A DNA stretch of 64,000 bases, taken from assembly GCA_001312405.1 (NCBI GenBank), contig BBDR01000004.1:62001-126000 (forward strand), read 5' to 3'. The stretch is from Clostridium sp. NkU-1. GTDB lineage: Bacteria; Bacillota_A; Clostridia; Lachnospirales; Lachnospiraceae. The position numbers and the translations under genes are program-made. This document shows positions 10,416-19,717 of this stretch, piece after piece. The notes under the pieces are model-generated. The model saw only the letters and a list, made by a program, of their open reading frames with translations, searched no databases and was not told the DNA's origin. The first letter of the stretch is position 1. The number at the start of each line of letters is the position of its first letter.

Positions 10416-11480
10416 ATGAGACTCACTAACAGCACCAGGGGAAAAAGGCCTGCGGTCTGCGCTCTGTCTCTTATTTGCTGCGTCCTGCTGTCTTCCTGCC
10501 AGCCGGAAACGGGAGGGCCGCCCACGCTTTCCCAGGCTGATCTGGTGGTTTACACGGTCCAGGAGAAAGGGATCTGTGAGCCTGTGGTCAAGGAGTTCGA
10601 GGAGCGCACAGGCTTGAATGTAAAGGTAGAAGCCGGGTCTTTGGAGGAGCTTTTAAAGACTTTAGAGGACAGCGGCGGTCCCTACGGCGATGACGGAGAA
10701 ACATGGGATGTGGTATTTGGAGTGGGAACCAAGACTCTGGAAGAGAAAAAGGAATACTGGCAGGCTTACGAAAGTCCTGAAATCCCATACATAGCCGGGG
10801 CATTCCGGTGCAGCGATCACAAATGGACCAGCTTTTCTGCCTGTCCCTTAGTCATCATGTACAACACCAATGTGGTGACGTACCGGGAGGTGCCAGCTGG
10901 CTGGGCCAGCTTGCTGGAGCCAAGATGGAAAGGCCGGGTAGCCTTTATGGATCCAGGCATGTCGGATATCTATTCCTCAGCTCTGGCTGCGGCTGTTTAT
11001 ACGTACCGGGGAGAAGGAGACTATTTGAAGCTGCTGGCAGATAACCTGGAATACAGCAGCCTTTCCAGTTTATCAGAGGTGAATTCCGGAATTCTGGATG
11101 GCAGGTATTCCCTGGGAGTCACCATAGAAGGAGCAGCCCAGGCCCTGCGTTCCTGTGGTGCGGATGTGGACTACATATACCCGAAAGAAGGGACCACGGT
11201 GCTGCCCGATGGCACTGCCATTGTAAACGGCTGCCCCCGCCCGGAGGCTGCCAGACAGTTTTTGGATTTCACGGTCAGCAAGGATGCCCAGAAAATCCTT
11301 GTTTCGGATTTAAACAGGCGGTCCGTGCGGCTGGACGTAGCCCCTCTGCCCGGACTTTCCCCTGTCAGCAGGCTTTCTACCATTGACATGGATTTAAAGG
11401 AGCTGTCCCGGGAAAAAGAGGAAATTCTGAAACAATGGAACGGGATCCTGTCCCTGCATAAAAGGAGGGCCGGAGAATGA
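10416..11480 (+). CDS. Extracellular solute-binding lipoprotein linked to a two-component system
   Basis: Intact 354-residue family 1 binding protein related to the iron-type binding protein at 3793. It has a long basic N-terminus, a hydrophobic core and the lipobox LLSS-C at ~residue 29. Mature features include ADLVVYTVQEKGICEPVVKEFEERTG and DYIYPKEGTTVLPDGTAIV. GGAGGAGG precedes the ATG. Its stop overlaps the histidine kinase start by 4 bases (ATGA), so it is translated with a sensor kinase rather than a permease. I infer that it presents a ligand to the kinase, as binding proteins do in three-component sensory systems. Confidence 0.85.
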   Translation: MRLTNSTRGKRPAVCALSLICCVLLSSCQPETGGPPTLSQADLVVYTVQEKGICEPVVKEFEERTGLNVKVEAGSLEELLKTLEDSGGPYGDDGETWDVVFGVGTKTLEEKKEYWQAYESPEIPYIAGAFRCSDHKWTSFSACPLVIMYNTNVVTYREVPAGWASLLEPRWKGRVAFMDPGMSDIYSSALAAAVYTYRGEGDYLKLLADNLEYSSLSSLSEVNSGILDGRYSLGVTIEGAAQALRSCGADVDYIYPKEGTTVLPDGTAIVNGCPRPEAARQFLDFTVSKDAQKILVSDLNRRSVRLDVAPLPGLSPVSRLSTIDMDLKELSREKEEILKQWNGILSLHKRRAGE

Positions 11481-13196
11481 AATGGTACGGCCGGTTTTCT
11501 TTCAAAACACGGGTGTTTTTGGGATGCCTGCTGGTAGCTCTTGTACCTCTGACCTTTTCAAGCGTGGTAGTGACCAGGCTTTTTACTGTTTCCATCAACC
11601 GGCAGATGGCGGTGGAGGGGAACCGTCAGCTGGACGAGGTAAGCACAAAGCTGACCCAGCTGTTTGAAAACTGTGAGAAGGCCTGCCAGGCTTTTACAGC
11701 AGACGGTACAGCAGCCAGGGTGATGATCGACAAGGATGCCATTGAGAAGCAGAAGGATCTGTACCTGTCTTTATATCAGGCGGTTCAGGAAATATACAGC
11801 AGTGCCCAGTTCAGCATTTATGATTCTGGAGGAAAGCTTCGTTTTACAACGGATACTGGTTCCAAAACCAGTTCTCTTCCCGTCCATTGGGGGCTTTTAA
11901 GAAAGGTCCAGGGGGTGAAGGGGATCACCTATTACAGGACCGATCCCTATCTTCTGGGAACGGATAAAAATATCCTGATGCAGGGAGCCTATTCCCTGGA
12001 AAATTCCCGGGGAGCCAGGACTGGGTATGTGGTTCTGGATTTTTCCCGGGAGAATTTTGACAATCTGTTAAATGGCTTCTATTCCTCAGGAGATACGTTA
12101 CTGCTGCTGGATTCCCACCAGAGACCCATATACTGCTCAAGGCCGGAGTATGGGGAAGAGGAGATGGGCGATATCATTCTCCATGGAATAACGGGACAGG
12201 AGGGAGAAAAAGGGAGGGGAGTATATACCAGGTATTTGTGGACCAGGGAACCCTCTCATGGAATCTATGTCCTCTTAAGACGCTCCGCACCAATCAGTGC
12301 CGGTGCCATCCATACCATGAGGACGGTAAGTTTTCTTTTATCCGCTCTGGGGCTGATCCTCTGTCTGCTGATTTCCGGCGCTCTCTCCAGAGGAATTGCC
12401 CAGCCGGTGAGCCAGCTTGATAAGGCGATGGCAAAGGTGAAAAAAAGGGGATTTATCCATCCGCATTCATACAAACCGGCAGGATGAGCTGGGAAGGCTG
12501 ACAGAAAGCTTTAACCAGATGACAGGGGATTTGCAGAAATACTTAGAGGATACGGTTCAGAAGCAGAAGGATTTAAATAAGACCACCATTAAACTGTATC
12601 AGACCCAGTTAAATCCTCATTTTCTCTATAATACCCTGGATACTATTAAATGGAATGCCAGGATTAACCAGATTCCGGAAATCGCCATATTGGCGGAGAA
12701 TCTTGCGGTGATCCTGCGGAGAAGCATTTCCAGCCGCCCTTTCATCACCTTGAGGGAGGAGCTGGAAACCATTGAAAGCTATATACAGATCCAAAAAATC
12801 CGTTTTACAGGACGTTTCCTTTATGAAACCGAGATACCTGACCAGCTTGAGGACTGCATGGTGCCTAAAATGTTTTTGCAGCCATTGGTGGAAAACGCCA
12901 TCATCCATGGGCTTTATGGATGCGAGAACGGATACATCTGCATTTTTGCAGATGAGAAAGATGGAGTGCTAAGCATTTCCATCACGGATGACGGGTGCGG
13001 GATGGACAGGGAAATGGTGGACTGGATCAACAGTGACAATCCTTTCAAAAGGGATGGGCACCTGGGACTTTACAATGTGATCCGCATACTGAAAATTTAT
13101 TACGGGCAGGAATACGGGATCAGGGCGGAGGTAACAAAGGAGGGAACTACCATTGCCTTAAGGCTGCCGGTCCAGAGGGAGGTGACGGATGTATAA
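11477..13196 (+). CDS. Sensor histidine kinase, YesM type (one frameshift)
   Basis: Membrane sensor kinase, 572 residues after correction. A first transmembrane segment (~14-36) is followed by an extracytoplasmic region, a second segment (~275-295), a HAMP domain, the His_kinase domain with QLNPHFLYNTLDTIKW (phospho-accepting His) and an HATPase with NAIIHG and DDGCGM. The frame breaks in A7 at 12440-12446 inside HAMP; removing one A gives KKGDLSIRIHTNRQDELGRLTESF. It overlaps the binding protein upstream (4 bases) and the response regulator downstream (8 bases), a tightly coupled sensory operon. Confidence 0.9.
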
Positions 13197-13951
13197 AGTC
13201 ATAGTTGTGGAAGATGAGACAATGGTCCGCCGGGGAATCATTTTGACCATCAACTGGGCGGCTCTGGACTGTGTCATAGCGGGTGAGGCTGCCAACGGGG
13301 AGGAAGGTGCCTGTCTGGCGGAACGGCTATCCCCGGATATTATCGTGACGGATGTGAAAATGCCCCGCATGGACGGGGTAGAGATGATCACCAAACTGCG
13401 GGAAGAAGGGTGTGCAGCCAGGTTCATTATCCTGACTGCTTACGGGGATTTTAAGTATGCACAAAGCGCATTGCGCTTAGGGGTCAGTGATTACCTCTTA
13501 AAGCCCTTAAAGGATGGAGATCTGGAGCAGGCCATCCTTCATATCAGGAGCCAGATCGAGAAAGGCACGGAAAAAGAGAGTGAGGCTGCGGCACCGGTAC
13601 TCCGTTTTCATGCAGACAAGAAATCCAAAAACAAATATGTGGCTGAGGCCATCCGGTATATCCGGATGCATTATCAGGAGAACATCACCATCAGCACGGT
13701 GGCGGAATATCTGGAAATCAGCGAAGGATATTTAAGCCGCGTGTTAAAAAAAGGAAACGGATTATACATTTACCAGCTATCTCACCTTTTACCGGATGCA
13801 GGTAGCCATGTCCCTGCTTAAAGACTGCCGGGTCAAGGTTTATGAAGTGGCGGACCAGGTAGGATATTCGGACACAGCCTATTTCAGTGCACAGTTTAAA
13901 AAGCTTTTGGGAGTTTCGCCTTCGGAATACCAGGAAAGATGCGGTAAGTGA
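13189..13951 (+). CDS. AraC-family response regulator (one frameshift)
   Basis: Partner of the upstream kinase. The N-terminal receiver domain has the phospho-acceptor Asp in DIIVTDVKMPRMDGVEM (~residue 55), the Thr in FIILTAYGDF and the Lys in DYLLKPLKDG. The C-terminal AraC-type DNA-binding domain begins near AIRYIRMHYQENITI and ends in the typical VGYSDTAYFSAQFKKLLGVS. The frame breaks in A7 at 13746-13752; the remaining domain continues to TGA at 13949-13951, giving 253 residues. The likely target is a transport operon, perhaps the iron-type importer nearby; this is inference from gene order. Confidence 0.9.
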
Positions 13952-13980
13952 AAAGGGCATTGCCTGTAAGCTGGAATCTA

Positions 13981-14009
13981 TTGTAAATTATTGGTATTTA
14001 TGGTATACT
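13981..14009 (+). promoter_or_regulatory. Sigma-A type promoter of superoxide reductase gene
   Basis: TTGTAA (13981-13986) and TATACT (14004-14009) with an exact 17-base spacer, 47 bases before the ATG of the reductase gene. Confidence 0.65.
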
Positions 14010-14056
14010 GAGAATATAATTCAATAAAGATTCAAAAGACGAAGGAGGTTATTGCT

Positions 14057-14431
14057 ATGAAATTTTTAAAGTGTAACCGTTGCGGTAATATTGTGGCGGT
14101 TGTAGAAGAAAAAGGCGGTACAATTACGTGTTGCGGAGAAAATATGCACGAATTGGCAGCCAATACAACAGATGCTGCAACTGAGAAGCACGTTCCGGTT
14201 ATTGAGATTGACGGACAGCATGTAAAAGTTACTGTTGGTTCCGTTGAACACCCAATGCTTCCTGAACATTTCATTGGTTGGATCGCATTAGAGACCAAGC
14301 AGGGCAACCAGAGAAAGGTATTGAACCCGGGAGATAAACCGGTGGCTGAATTCATGCTTTGCGACGGGGATAAAGTAGTTGCTGCATACGAATACTGTAA
14401 TCTTCATGGATTATGGAAAGCTGATAAATAA
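14057..14431 (+). CDS. dfx: Desulfoferrodoxin (superoxide reductase)
   Basis: Cytoplasmic non-heme iron enzyme that reduces superoxide to hydrogen peroxide. Intact, 124 residues. The N-terminal desulforedoxin domain has Cys6, Cys9 and the pair Cys25-Cys26 for the Fe(SCys)4 centre. The catalytic Fe(His)4(Cys) site is His45, His65, His71, Cys114 and His117, with the Glu43-Lys44 pair that assists catalysis. All ligands of a two-iron enzyme are present. GAAGGAGG precedes the ATG. It stands alone between its own promoter and terminator and marks an oxygen-sensitive anaerobe. Confidence 0.96.
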   Translation: MKFLKCNRCGNIVAVVEEKGGTITCCGENMHELAANTTDAATEKHVPVIEIDGQHVKVTVGSVEHPMLPEHFIGWIALETKQGNQRKVLNPGDKPVAEFMLCDGDKVVAAYEYCNLHGLWKADK

Positions 14432-14439
14432 GAAAATTG

Positions 14440-14477
14440 AAAAGCTCACTGGCCTGATGGTCTGTGAGCTTTTTTTC
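14440..14477 (+). terminator. Intrinsic terminator of dfx
   Basis: Arms AAAAGCTCAC and GTGAGCTTTT around TGGCCTGATGGTCT, running into seven Ts. Confidence 0.9.
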
Positions 14478-14559
14478 GTAATACCAATTCTTGACTTCTG
14501 GCTGATTTGCACTAGTATTAAATTTGCAGTTTTACTTTAGAATAGGAGAAGACCGTAGA

Positions 14560-15717
14560 ATGAACAAGAAAGAAGCCAATGAAATAAAGAAACTTTTTAC
14601 TCCGGCCAACTGTGCCATCAGCCGTATCTGCGGCTGCTATGTGGACGCGGAAAAGAACAAGAGAACGGAACTTAAGGAAGCATTTTTATCCCTCCCAGAG
14701 GAAGAAGCATTTAAATATTTCACCATCTTTAGAAGCGGCCTGTCAGGAACCATTGGCAAGAACATGGTCAATATGGAATTTCCCTTACATACGGAAGCAG
14801 AAGGCGGAACCCAGAATTTTCTGCTGAAGCTCCGGGACAGCCAGTTAAAGGATGATGCCCTGATTGAGGAATTCTATGACAGGTTAATTGCCAGTTACGA
14901 CTACGGGGAGAATTATTACATCATCCTCATCCATTGCGCCTATGATATTCCCGCAAGGAGTTCCGATGGCCTGGAAATGGAAGATGCCTCTGATTTTGTG
15001 TATGAATTCATTCAGTGCTCCATTTGCCCGGTGAAGCTGTCAAAGGCGGGGCTTTGCTACAATTCAGAGGCTAATGTCATCGAAAACCGCAACAGGGACT
15101 GGATCGTGGAGGCTCCTGATACCGGCTTTTTATTTCCGGCCTTCACAGACAGGAATACGGATATCCACAGCCTTTTATACTATGCCAAAAACCCGGAGCA
15201 GATGCCGGAACGCCTGATTGACGAACTGCTTGGCTGTGTGATACCGATGTCCGCCAAGAGCCAGAAGGAGACGTTCCAGGCCATTGTAGAGGAAACCCTG
15301 GGAGATAACTGCGATTTTGAAACGGTTAAGAGCCTTCACGAAAATTTAAATGAGATTCTTGAAGAAACAAAGGATGAGCCGGCTCCCTTTACCCTGGACA
15401 AGTACCAGATGAAAAGACTGTTGGAGAACAATGGAGCCAGTCAGGAGAAGCTGGAGGAATTTGAGCAGCGTTACAGCGAAGACGAAGAAAGGTCTGTGCC
15501 TCCCTTTATCGCTTCCAATGTAATCAATACCAAAAGCTTTGAGATCAAGACACCGGACGTGAGTATAAAGGTAGCTTCTGATAAGACCCATCTGGTAGAA
15601 AACCGGATGATCGACGGCAGGCCATGTATTGTCATCGGCATCAGTGAGCATGTGGAAATCAACGGAATCACGGTAAGGCCCATAGCAGCAGAAAGGACAA
15701 TGGAGCCGGAAGAGTAA
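14560..15717 (+). CDS. DUF4317 family protein
   Basis: Intact 385-residue protein of unknown function, recognised as the DUF4317 family by its whole-length pattern. Features are an MNKKEANEIKKLFTPANCAISRICGCYVD start, a central AYDIPARSSDGLEMEDASDFVYEFIQCSICPV and a late RMIDGRPCIVIGISEHVEINGI. There is no signal peptide or membrane segment, so it is cytoplasmic. The ATG at 14560 follows AGGAGA and is preferred to an upstream TTG. The family is widespread in gut Firmicutes; I can assign no activity. Confidence 0.85.
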   Translation: MNKKEANEIKKLFTPANCAISRICGCYVDAEKNKRTELKEAFLSLPEEEAFKYFTIFRSGLSGTIGKNMVNMEFPLHTEAEGGTQNFLLKLRDSQLKDDALIEEFYDRLIASYDYGENYYIILIHCAYDIPARSSDGLEMEDASDFVYEFIQCSICPVKLSKAGLCYNSEANVIENRNRDWIVEAPDTGFLFPAFTDRNTDIHSLLYYAKNPEQMPERLIDELLGCVIPMSAKSQKETFQAIVEETLGDNCDFETVKSLHENLNEILEETKDEPAPFTLDKYQMKRLLENNGASQEKLEEFEQRYSEDEERSVPPFIASNVINTKSFEIKTPDVSIKVASDKTHLVENRMIDGRPCIVIGISEHVEINGITVRPIAAERTMEPEE

Positions 15718-15731
15718 AGCTCACCGGCTCC
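15702..15731. terminator. Hairpin between convergent genes
   Basis: Perfect arms GGAGCCGG and CCGGCTCC overlap the stop of the DUF4317 gene and face the acyltransferase gene. No clear T run follows on the plus strand, so terminator activity is uncertain. Confidence 0.4.
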
Positions 15732-15751
15732 TTAATGGATGGACCAGACTT

Positions 15752-16882
15752 TTAAAAAAGTGTCTGGACGCAAAGGACTACGGTCTGGTCAAAGAGAAAG
15801 GCCGCCGCGGCAGACAGGACCAGAACCAGGATAAAGGAAAGCAGGGTGCTGCCTGCCATGCCAAAGGAAAGCCAGTCCATACCTGACCGCTCCCTGACAT
15901 AATAAAGCACGGCCCAGTGAACCAGCAGGATGGAATAGCTGTGCCGGATCAGGAAGTTCATCACGATCCCTGGTTTTGGAAGCCGGTTTTCCAGGGAACG
16001 AAGCATAAGAAAAACTGAGGCCCCCAGAAGGGTCATGGCAGGAGCGCCTTCTGCCAATAAAATGGCCTTATAATCAGGCCGCAGGGCAGTGCAGAGGATG
16101 GTAAACAGGAAAGAGACCATGCCAAGTCCCCACCAGGCTTTCCTGTATTTCATGGAAATGGGCTGGGCAAAGTAATAGCCAAGCAAAAACACTCCTTCCC
16201 ATGGACTGATCATAAGGTCAAAGTTTAAGGGCAGGCCCATGACAGGCAGGTAAACTGCCAGACAGCGGAAGAGGAGGATCAGGACCGCCAGTCCGTGAAG
16301 CATGGAGTCGGTCAGGTACTTTAAAAGAATGCTGAAAAAGGGAGCCAGGATATAGAGGGATAAAATAACATAGATTACCCATAAATGAGGCGCCCAGTCA
16401 ATAGGGCCTGCCGCCATATCCCTTAAGGCTTTAAAGATTCCGTTCATAAAGCCGGAATTAAAATACTGGCAGGAGAGCAGGACATAAATGGAGTAGTAAC
16501 AAAAAAAGGGAAGGGCCACCTGAAGGAACCGCTTATAATAAAAGGCAGTCAGGCCCTCCTTTTGCCCTCTCAGGATCAATGCACCGCTGTTCATGATAAA
16601 CAGGGTGTTGCAGACCAGAAGAATAGAGGAAAGGGACTGCACCCCTGCCCAGGTTTTGCTCCCGGCCGTAAGCCCGGCTGCGGAGAAATCAAGGCAGTGG
16701 ACTAGAATAACGAAAAGGGCGGCAATAAGACGGACATAATCCAGGTAGAGGATCCTGCTTTTTCCGCCATCATTTCCTAAAAACAGATGTTTGAAATAAT
16801 CTCTGTCCTTAAGCTGCCGCCTGATATGAATGCAGCAGGAAATTGCAATAAAAGCAAGTATTGTCATCTGTAACTTTCCCAT
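15752..16882 (-). CDS. Acyltransferase 3 family membrane protein
   Basis: Intact 376-residue protein with about ten hydrophobic segments. The pattern YLDYVRLIAALFVILVHCLDF near residue 50 is the acyltransferase-3 signature, including the catalytic-type His in ILVHC. Family members O-acetylate cell-surface sugars or peptidoglycan at the membrane. It is monocistronic, faces the DUF4317 gene, and has no glycan genes beside it. The upstream stretch 16883-17178 holds its promoter region and a GC-rich inverted patch but no gene. Confidence 0.85.
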   Translation of the reverse strand: MGKLQMTILAFIAISCCIHIRRQLKDRDYFKHLFLGNDGGKSRILYLDYVRLIAALFVILVHCLDFSAAGLTAGSKTWAGVQSLSSILLVCNTLFIMNSGALILRGQKEGLTAFYYKRFLQVALPFFCYYSIYVLLSCQYFNSGFMNGIFKALRDMAAGPIDWAPHLWVIYVILSLYILAPFFSILLKYLTDSMLHGLAVLILLFRCLAVYLPVMGLPLNFDLMISPWEGVFLLGYYFAQPISMKYRKAWWGLGMVSFLFTILCTALRPDYKAILLAEGAPAMTLLGASVFLMLRSLENRLPKPGIVMNFLIRHSYSILLVHWAVLYYVRERSGMDWLSFGMAGSTLLSFILVLVLSAAAAFLFDQTVVLCVQTLF

Positions 16883-17178
16883 ATTTTCTGTTCCTTTCCG
16901 GTCCTTTTAATCTCTAAAGACAACAAGTTAATATTAAAGCACGCTTAACCCTGGGGACTGCCCGCGTGGGCTGAGCCCCGCAGCTTTGCAGGAATTTGAC
17001 TGAAGTTTTTACCATTATATCACAGGAATCTGTTCATCACAAACCAAACTCTTTGTCCGTTCCCTGGAAAATTACGTGGTCAATCCCTGGCGGCTATGGT
17101 ATACTTAAGAAAATACCTTACGGGTATCCCTTTCTGCCCAATGAACATGGGCTGGAAAAAGAAAAATGCAGAGAGGAA

Positions 17179-18917
17179 ATGACAGTGGCAGATCGGACAT
17201 TTGGCTGGGTACAGGAGGCCTATACCCTGGAAAATCTAAAAAAATGTGGTATCCGCGTTTGTGCCGGATTCAGAGATCAACAGGATCCTGCGCATGGATA
17301 AGATCCCCAGGCTCATATCGGAAAAAGACGGAAGAGAAGAGTTTATACGGGAATTAAGCGGCAGGGAAATTTCCATCCCCTATACCCATTTGAAGGGAAA
17401 AGGGACGCCTGCAGGCTATACAAGGAGCAATGCCCCTTGTTCCGGGATCATTCAGGCCGTCCTGCCGGGGCAGCGAAAGGAATACCAAAGCGACTGGCCG
17501 GCAGATTCTTTTTTTGAGATGGGCAGTGAGCATCGGTTTTCTTCATTACAGCCGGAAAGAGGATATCTGTTCCCTGTCCCCCCTGGGACAACAGTACGCC
17601 AATGCGCCTGCAGGCAGTGAGGAGGAGGCTTTCGCATTAAGGGCCGCCCTTCTTTCCTATCCGCCCGTGTGCAGAGTCCTGTCCCTGTTAGGAGAAGAAG
17701 GGCATCTGACAAAGTTTGAGATAGGTGCAAGGCTTGGCTTTATCGGAGAGGCAGGCTTTACCTCCATTCCCCAGTACATGATCCTCCAGGGGCTGGCGGA
17801 AGCAGAAACCAGGGAAGAGAGGACAAAGCTTCTCCAGGATACGGAAGGCACAAGCGATAAATACGTCCGGACTATTTGCAGCTGGCTCCTACAGATGGGC
17901 TGGATCAACAAGGTGGCAAAGGAGGTAACTGCTGCCATTGGAGGAAAAACCTGCGCCGGAACATTCCCCAGTCTTACCAGCTGACATTAAAGGGAAGGAC
18001 CGTATTAAAGCATGTAACAGGCGTTTCAAGATTCCCCAGGATTCCCAAGCGGGTGATGTGGGATATGCTGGCTACCAAGGTGGCTGACCGGGAATATCTC
18101 CGCAACCGCAGGACCCATATCATAAAATATCTGGAAGGAGCCTACCGCTCCCCATTGCAGGTAAAGGAATATTTAAAAGGCATGGGCATGGAAGAGGAGG
18201 AGGAGACCATTCTCGATGACATCCGAAGCTTGAAAATATTGGGCTTCAAGTGAAAAAGACCGGAAACACCTATCGGATCATGGAGGAAATAACCGGCCTT
18301 GAGCTGCCTTATGAAAGCCATGGACCGGTGCCGGTAAAATCAGAGGTATCCCTGTGCAAGGATTATTTAAGATCCCATTTGATCCATGTGGACCACAGGT
18401 ATCTGATCCTTTTGGATCTTGGATTTGACGGCAATTCAGACAGGGATTATGAGATACAGACAGCCCAGCTTTTAACAGCTGAACTGGACTTTAAGGGAGC
18501 CAGGCTTGGGGACACCAGGAAGCCGGATGTGTGCGTATATTATGGGGAAGATGGCTGATCATTGATAATAAGGCTTATGGAAAAGGGTATTCCCTTCCCA
18601 TCAAGCAGGCCGATGAGATGTACCGCTACATAGAGGAAAATAAGGAGCGGAATGAGAAACTTAATCCAAACAAGTGGTGGGAGATCTTTGATAAAGGTGT
18701 GATACGCTATCGCTTTGCTTTTGTTTCCGGGGCGTTTACCGGAGGATTCAGGGAAAGGCTTGAGAATATCCGGATGCGTTCCGGGATCTGCGGAGCTGCA
18801 GTCAATTCCATGAATCTTCTTTTGATGGCAGAAGAACTGAAATCAGGAAGACTGGGCTACAGTGAGTGCTTTAAGCTTTTTGACTGCAATGATGAGATTG
18901 GGTTTCAACGTTCTTAG
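17179..18917 (+). CDS. FokI-like type IIS restriction endonuclease (five frameshifts)
   Basis: With five single-base corrections this is 579 residues, the same length as FokI, and is similar throughout. The N-terminal recognition region has RTFGWVQEAYTLENLK, RSNAPC-GIIQA, DSFLRWAVSIGFLHYS, HLTKFEIGARLGFIGEAGFTS and RIPKRVMWDMLATKVADREY. The C-terminal nuclease domain has KPD (18520-18528) and IIDNKAYGKGYSLPI, the PD-(D/E)xK site matching FokI Asp450, Asp467, Lys469, then QADEMYRYIEENKERN and FAFVSGAFTGGF. Breaks: A7 17238, T7 17509 (each one extra); A5 17945, near 18247, near 18555 (each one missing). The ATG at 17179 follows GAGAGGA. No methyltransferase is adjacent. Confidence 0.88.
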
Positions 18918-18937
18918 GCACATGGAGGTTTGATGTT

Positions 18938-19606
18938 ATGGTGTTGGGAGAGTACCTTCCTTTTTGGAATAAGCTGACAGAGAGACAGAGAATGCTCTTA
19001 AAAGAAAAAGCCAGGGAAGCCAGGTTTGAAAAGGGTATGCTGGTCCATGGCGGGGCTGACGGCTGCAGCGGGCTTTTGCTTGTGACCCAAGGGCAGCTTA
19101 GGGTTTTTATGATATCGGATGAGGGGCGGGAGCTGACGCTTTACCGTCTGCTTGAGCGGGATATCTGCCTTTTTTCCGGCCCTTGTATGGTTAAAAACAT
19201 TCAATTTGATGTTACGGTGGAAGCGGAGCAGGATTCCGTGGTCTCAGTGATCCCGCCGGAGGTCTACAAGACGTTAATGGAGCAGTCAGCAGTTGTCTCT
19301 AACTTTACCAATGAGCTGATGGCTTCCCGTTTTACCGATGTCATGTGGCTCATGGACCAGGTCTTAAATAAGAAAATGGATGGCCGCCTGGCCGCCTTTC
19401 TTCTGGAAGAGGGGAGACTTACGGGTTCCGGGGAGCTTTCCATTACCCACGAGCAGATCGCCCATCATCTGGGAACGGCAAGAGAAGTGGTGACCCGCCT
19501 TTTACGGCTGTTCCAGGCGGACCGCCTGGTTAAACTCACCAGGGGAAGTGTGGAGCTTCTTGATGAGAAGGGTTTAGAGCTTCTGGCAGCGGACAGCCTG
19601 AGATAG
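18938..19606 (+). CDS. Crp/Fnr family transcription regulator
   Basis: Intact 222-residue regulator. The N-terminal cyclic-nucleotide-type beta roll runs through GLLLVTQGQLRVFMISDEGRE, and the C-terminal winged helix has ITHEQIAHHLGTAREVVTRLLRLFQ, the recognition helix. The Fnr-type N-terminal Cys cluster is absent, so it is not a classical oxygen sensor. It starts 21 bases after the endonuclease stop, with GGAGG upstream. A sulfate-type permease follows after 111 bases that contain a palindrome, so it may regulate that gene or itself. Confidence 0.88.
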   Translation: MVLGEYLPFWNKLTERQRMLLKEKAREARFEKGMLVHGGADGCSGLLLVTQGQLRVFMISDEGRELTLYRLLERDICLFSGPCMVKNIQFDVTVEAEQDSVVSVIPPEVYKTLMEQSAVVSNFTNELMASRFTDVMWLMDQVLNKKMDGRLAAFLLEEGRLTGSGELSITHEQIAHHLGTAREVVTRLLRLFQADRLVKLTRGSVELLDEKGLELLAADSLR

Positions 19607-19656
19607 GAATCCTTGTATTATTTGAAGAACATGGGAAATTCACTTGCATTCTTTTC

Positions 19657-19690
19657 TTTTCACAGTTATATTATAAAAAGTTTGTGAAAA
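19657..19690. promoter_or_regulatory. Inverted repeat upstream of SulP permease
   Basis: Arms TTTTCACA (19657-19664) and TGTGAAAA (19683-19690) with an 18-base AT-rich spacer, 28 bases before the permease ATG. The half sites resemble those of Crp/Fnr proteins, and such a regulator is encoded just upstream. The orientation and spacing differ from the classical TGTGA-N6-TCACA box, so this is a candidate only. Confidence 0.35.
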
Positions 19691-19717
19691 ATTTATAATA
19701 TAAAAGGATCGGGAAAA

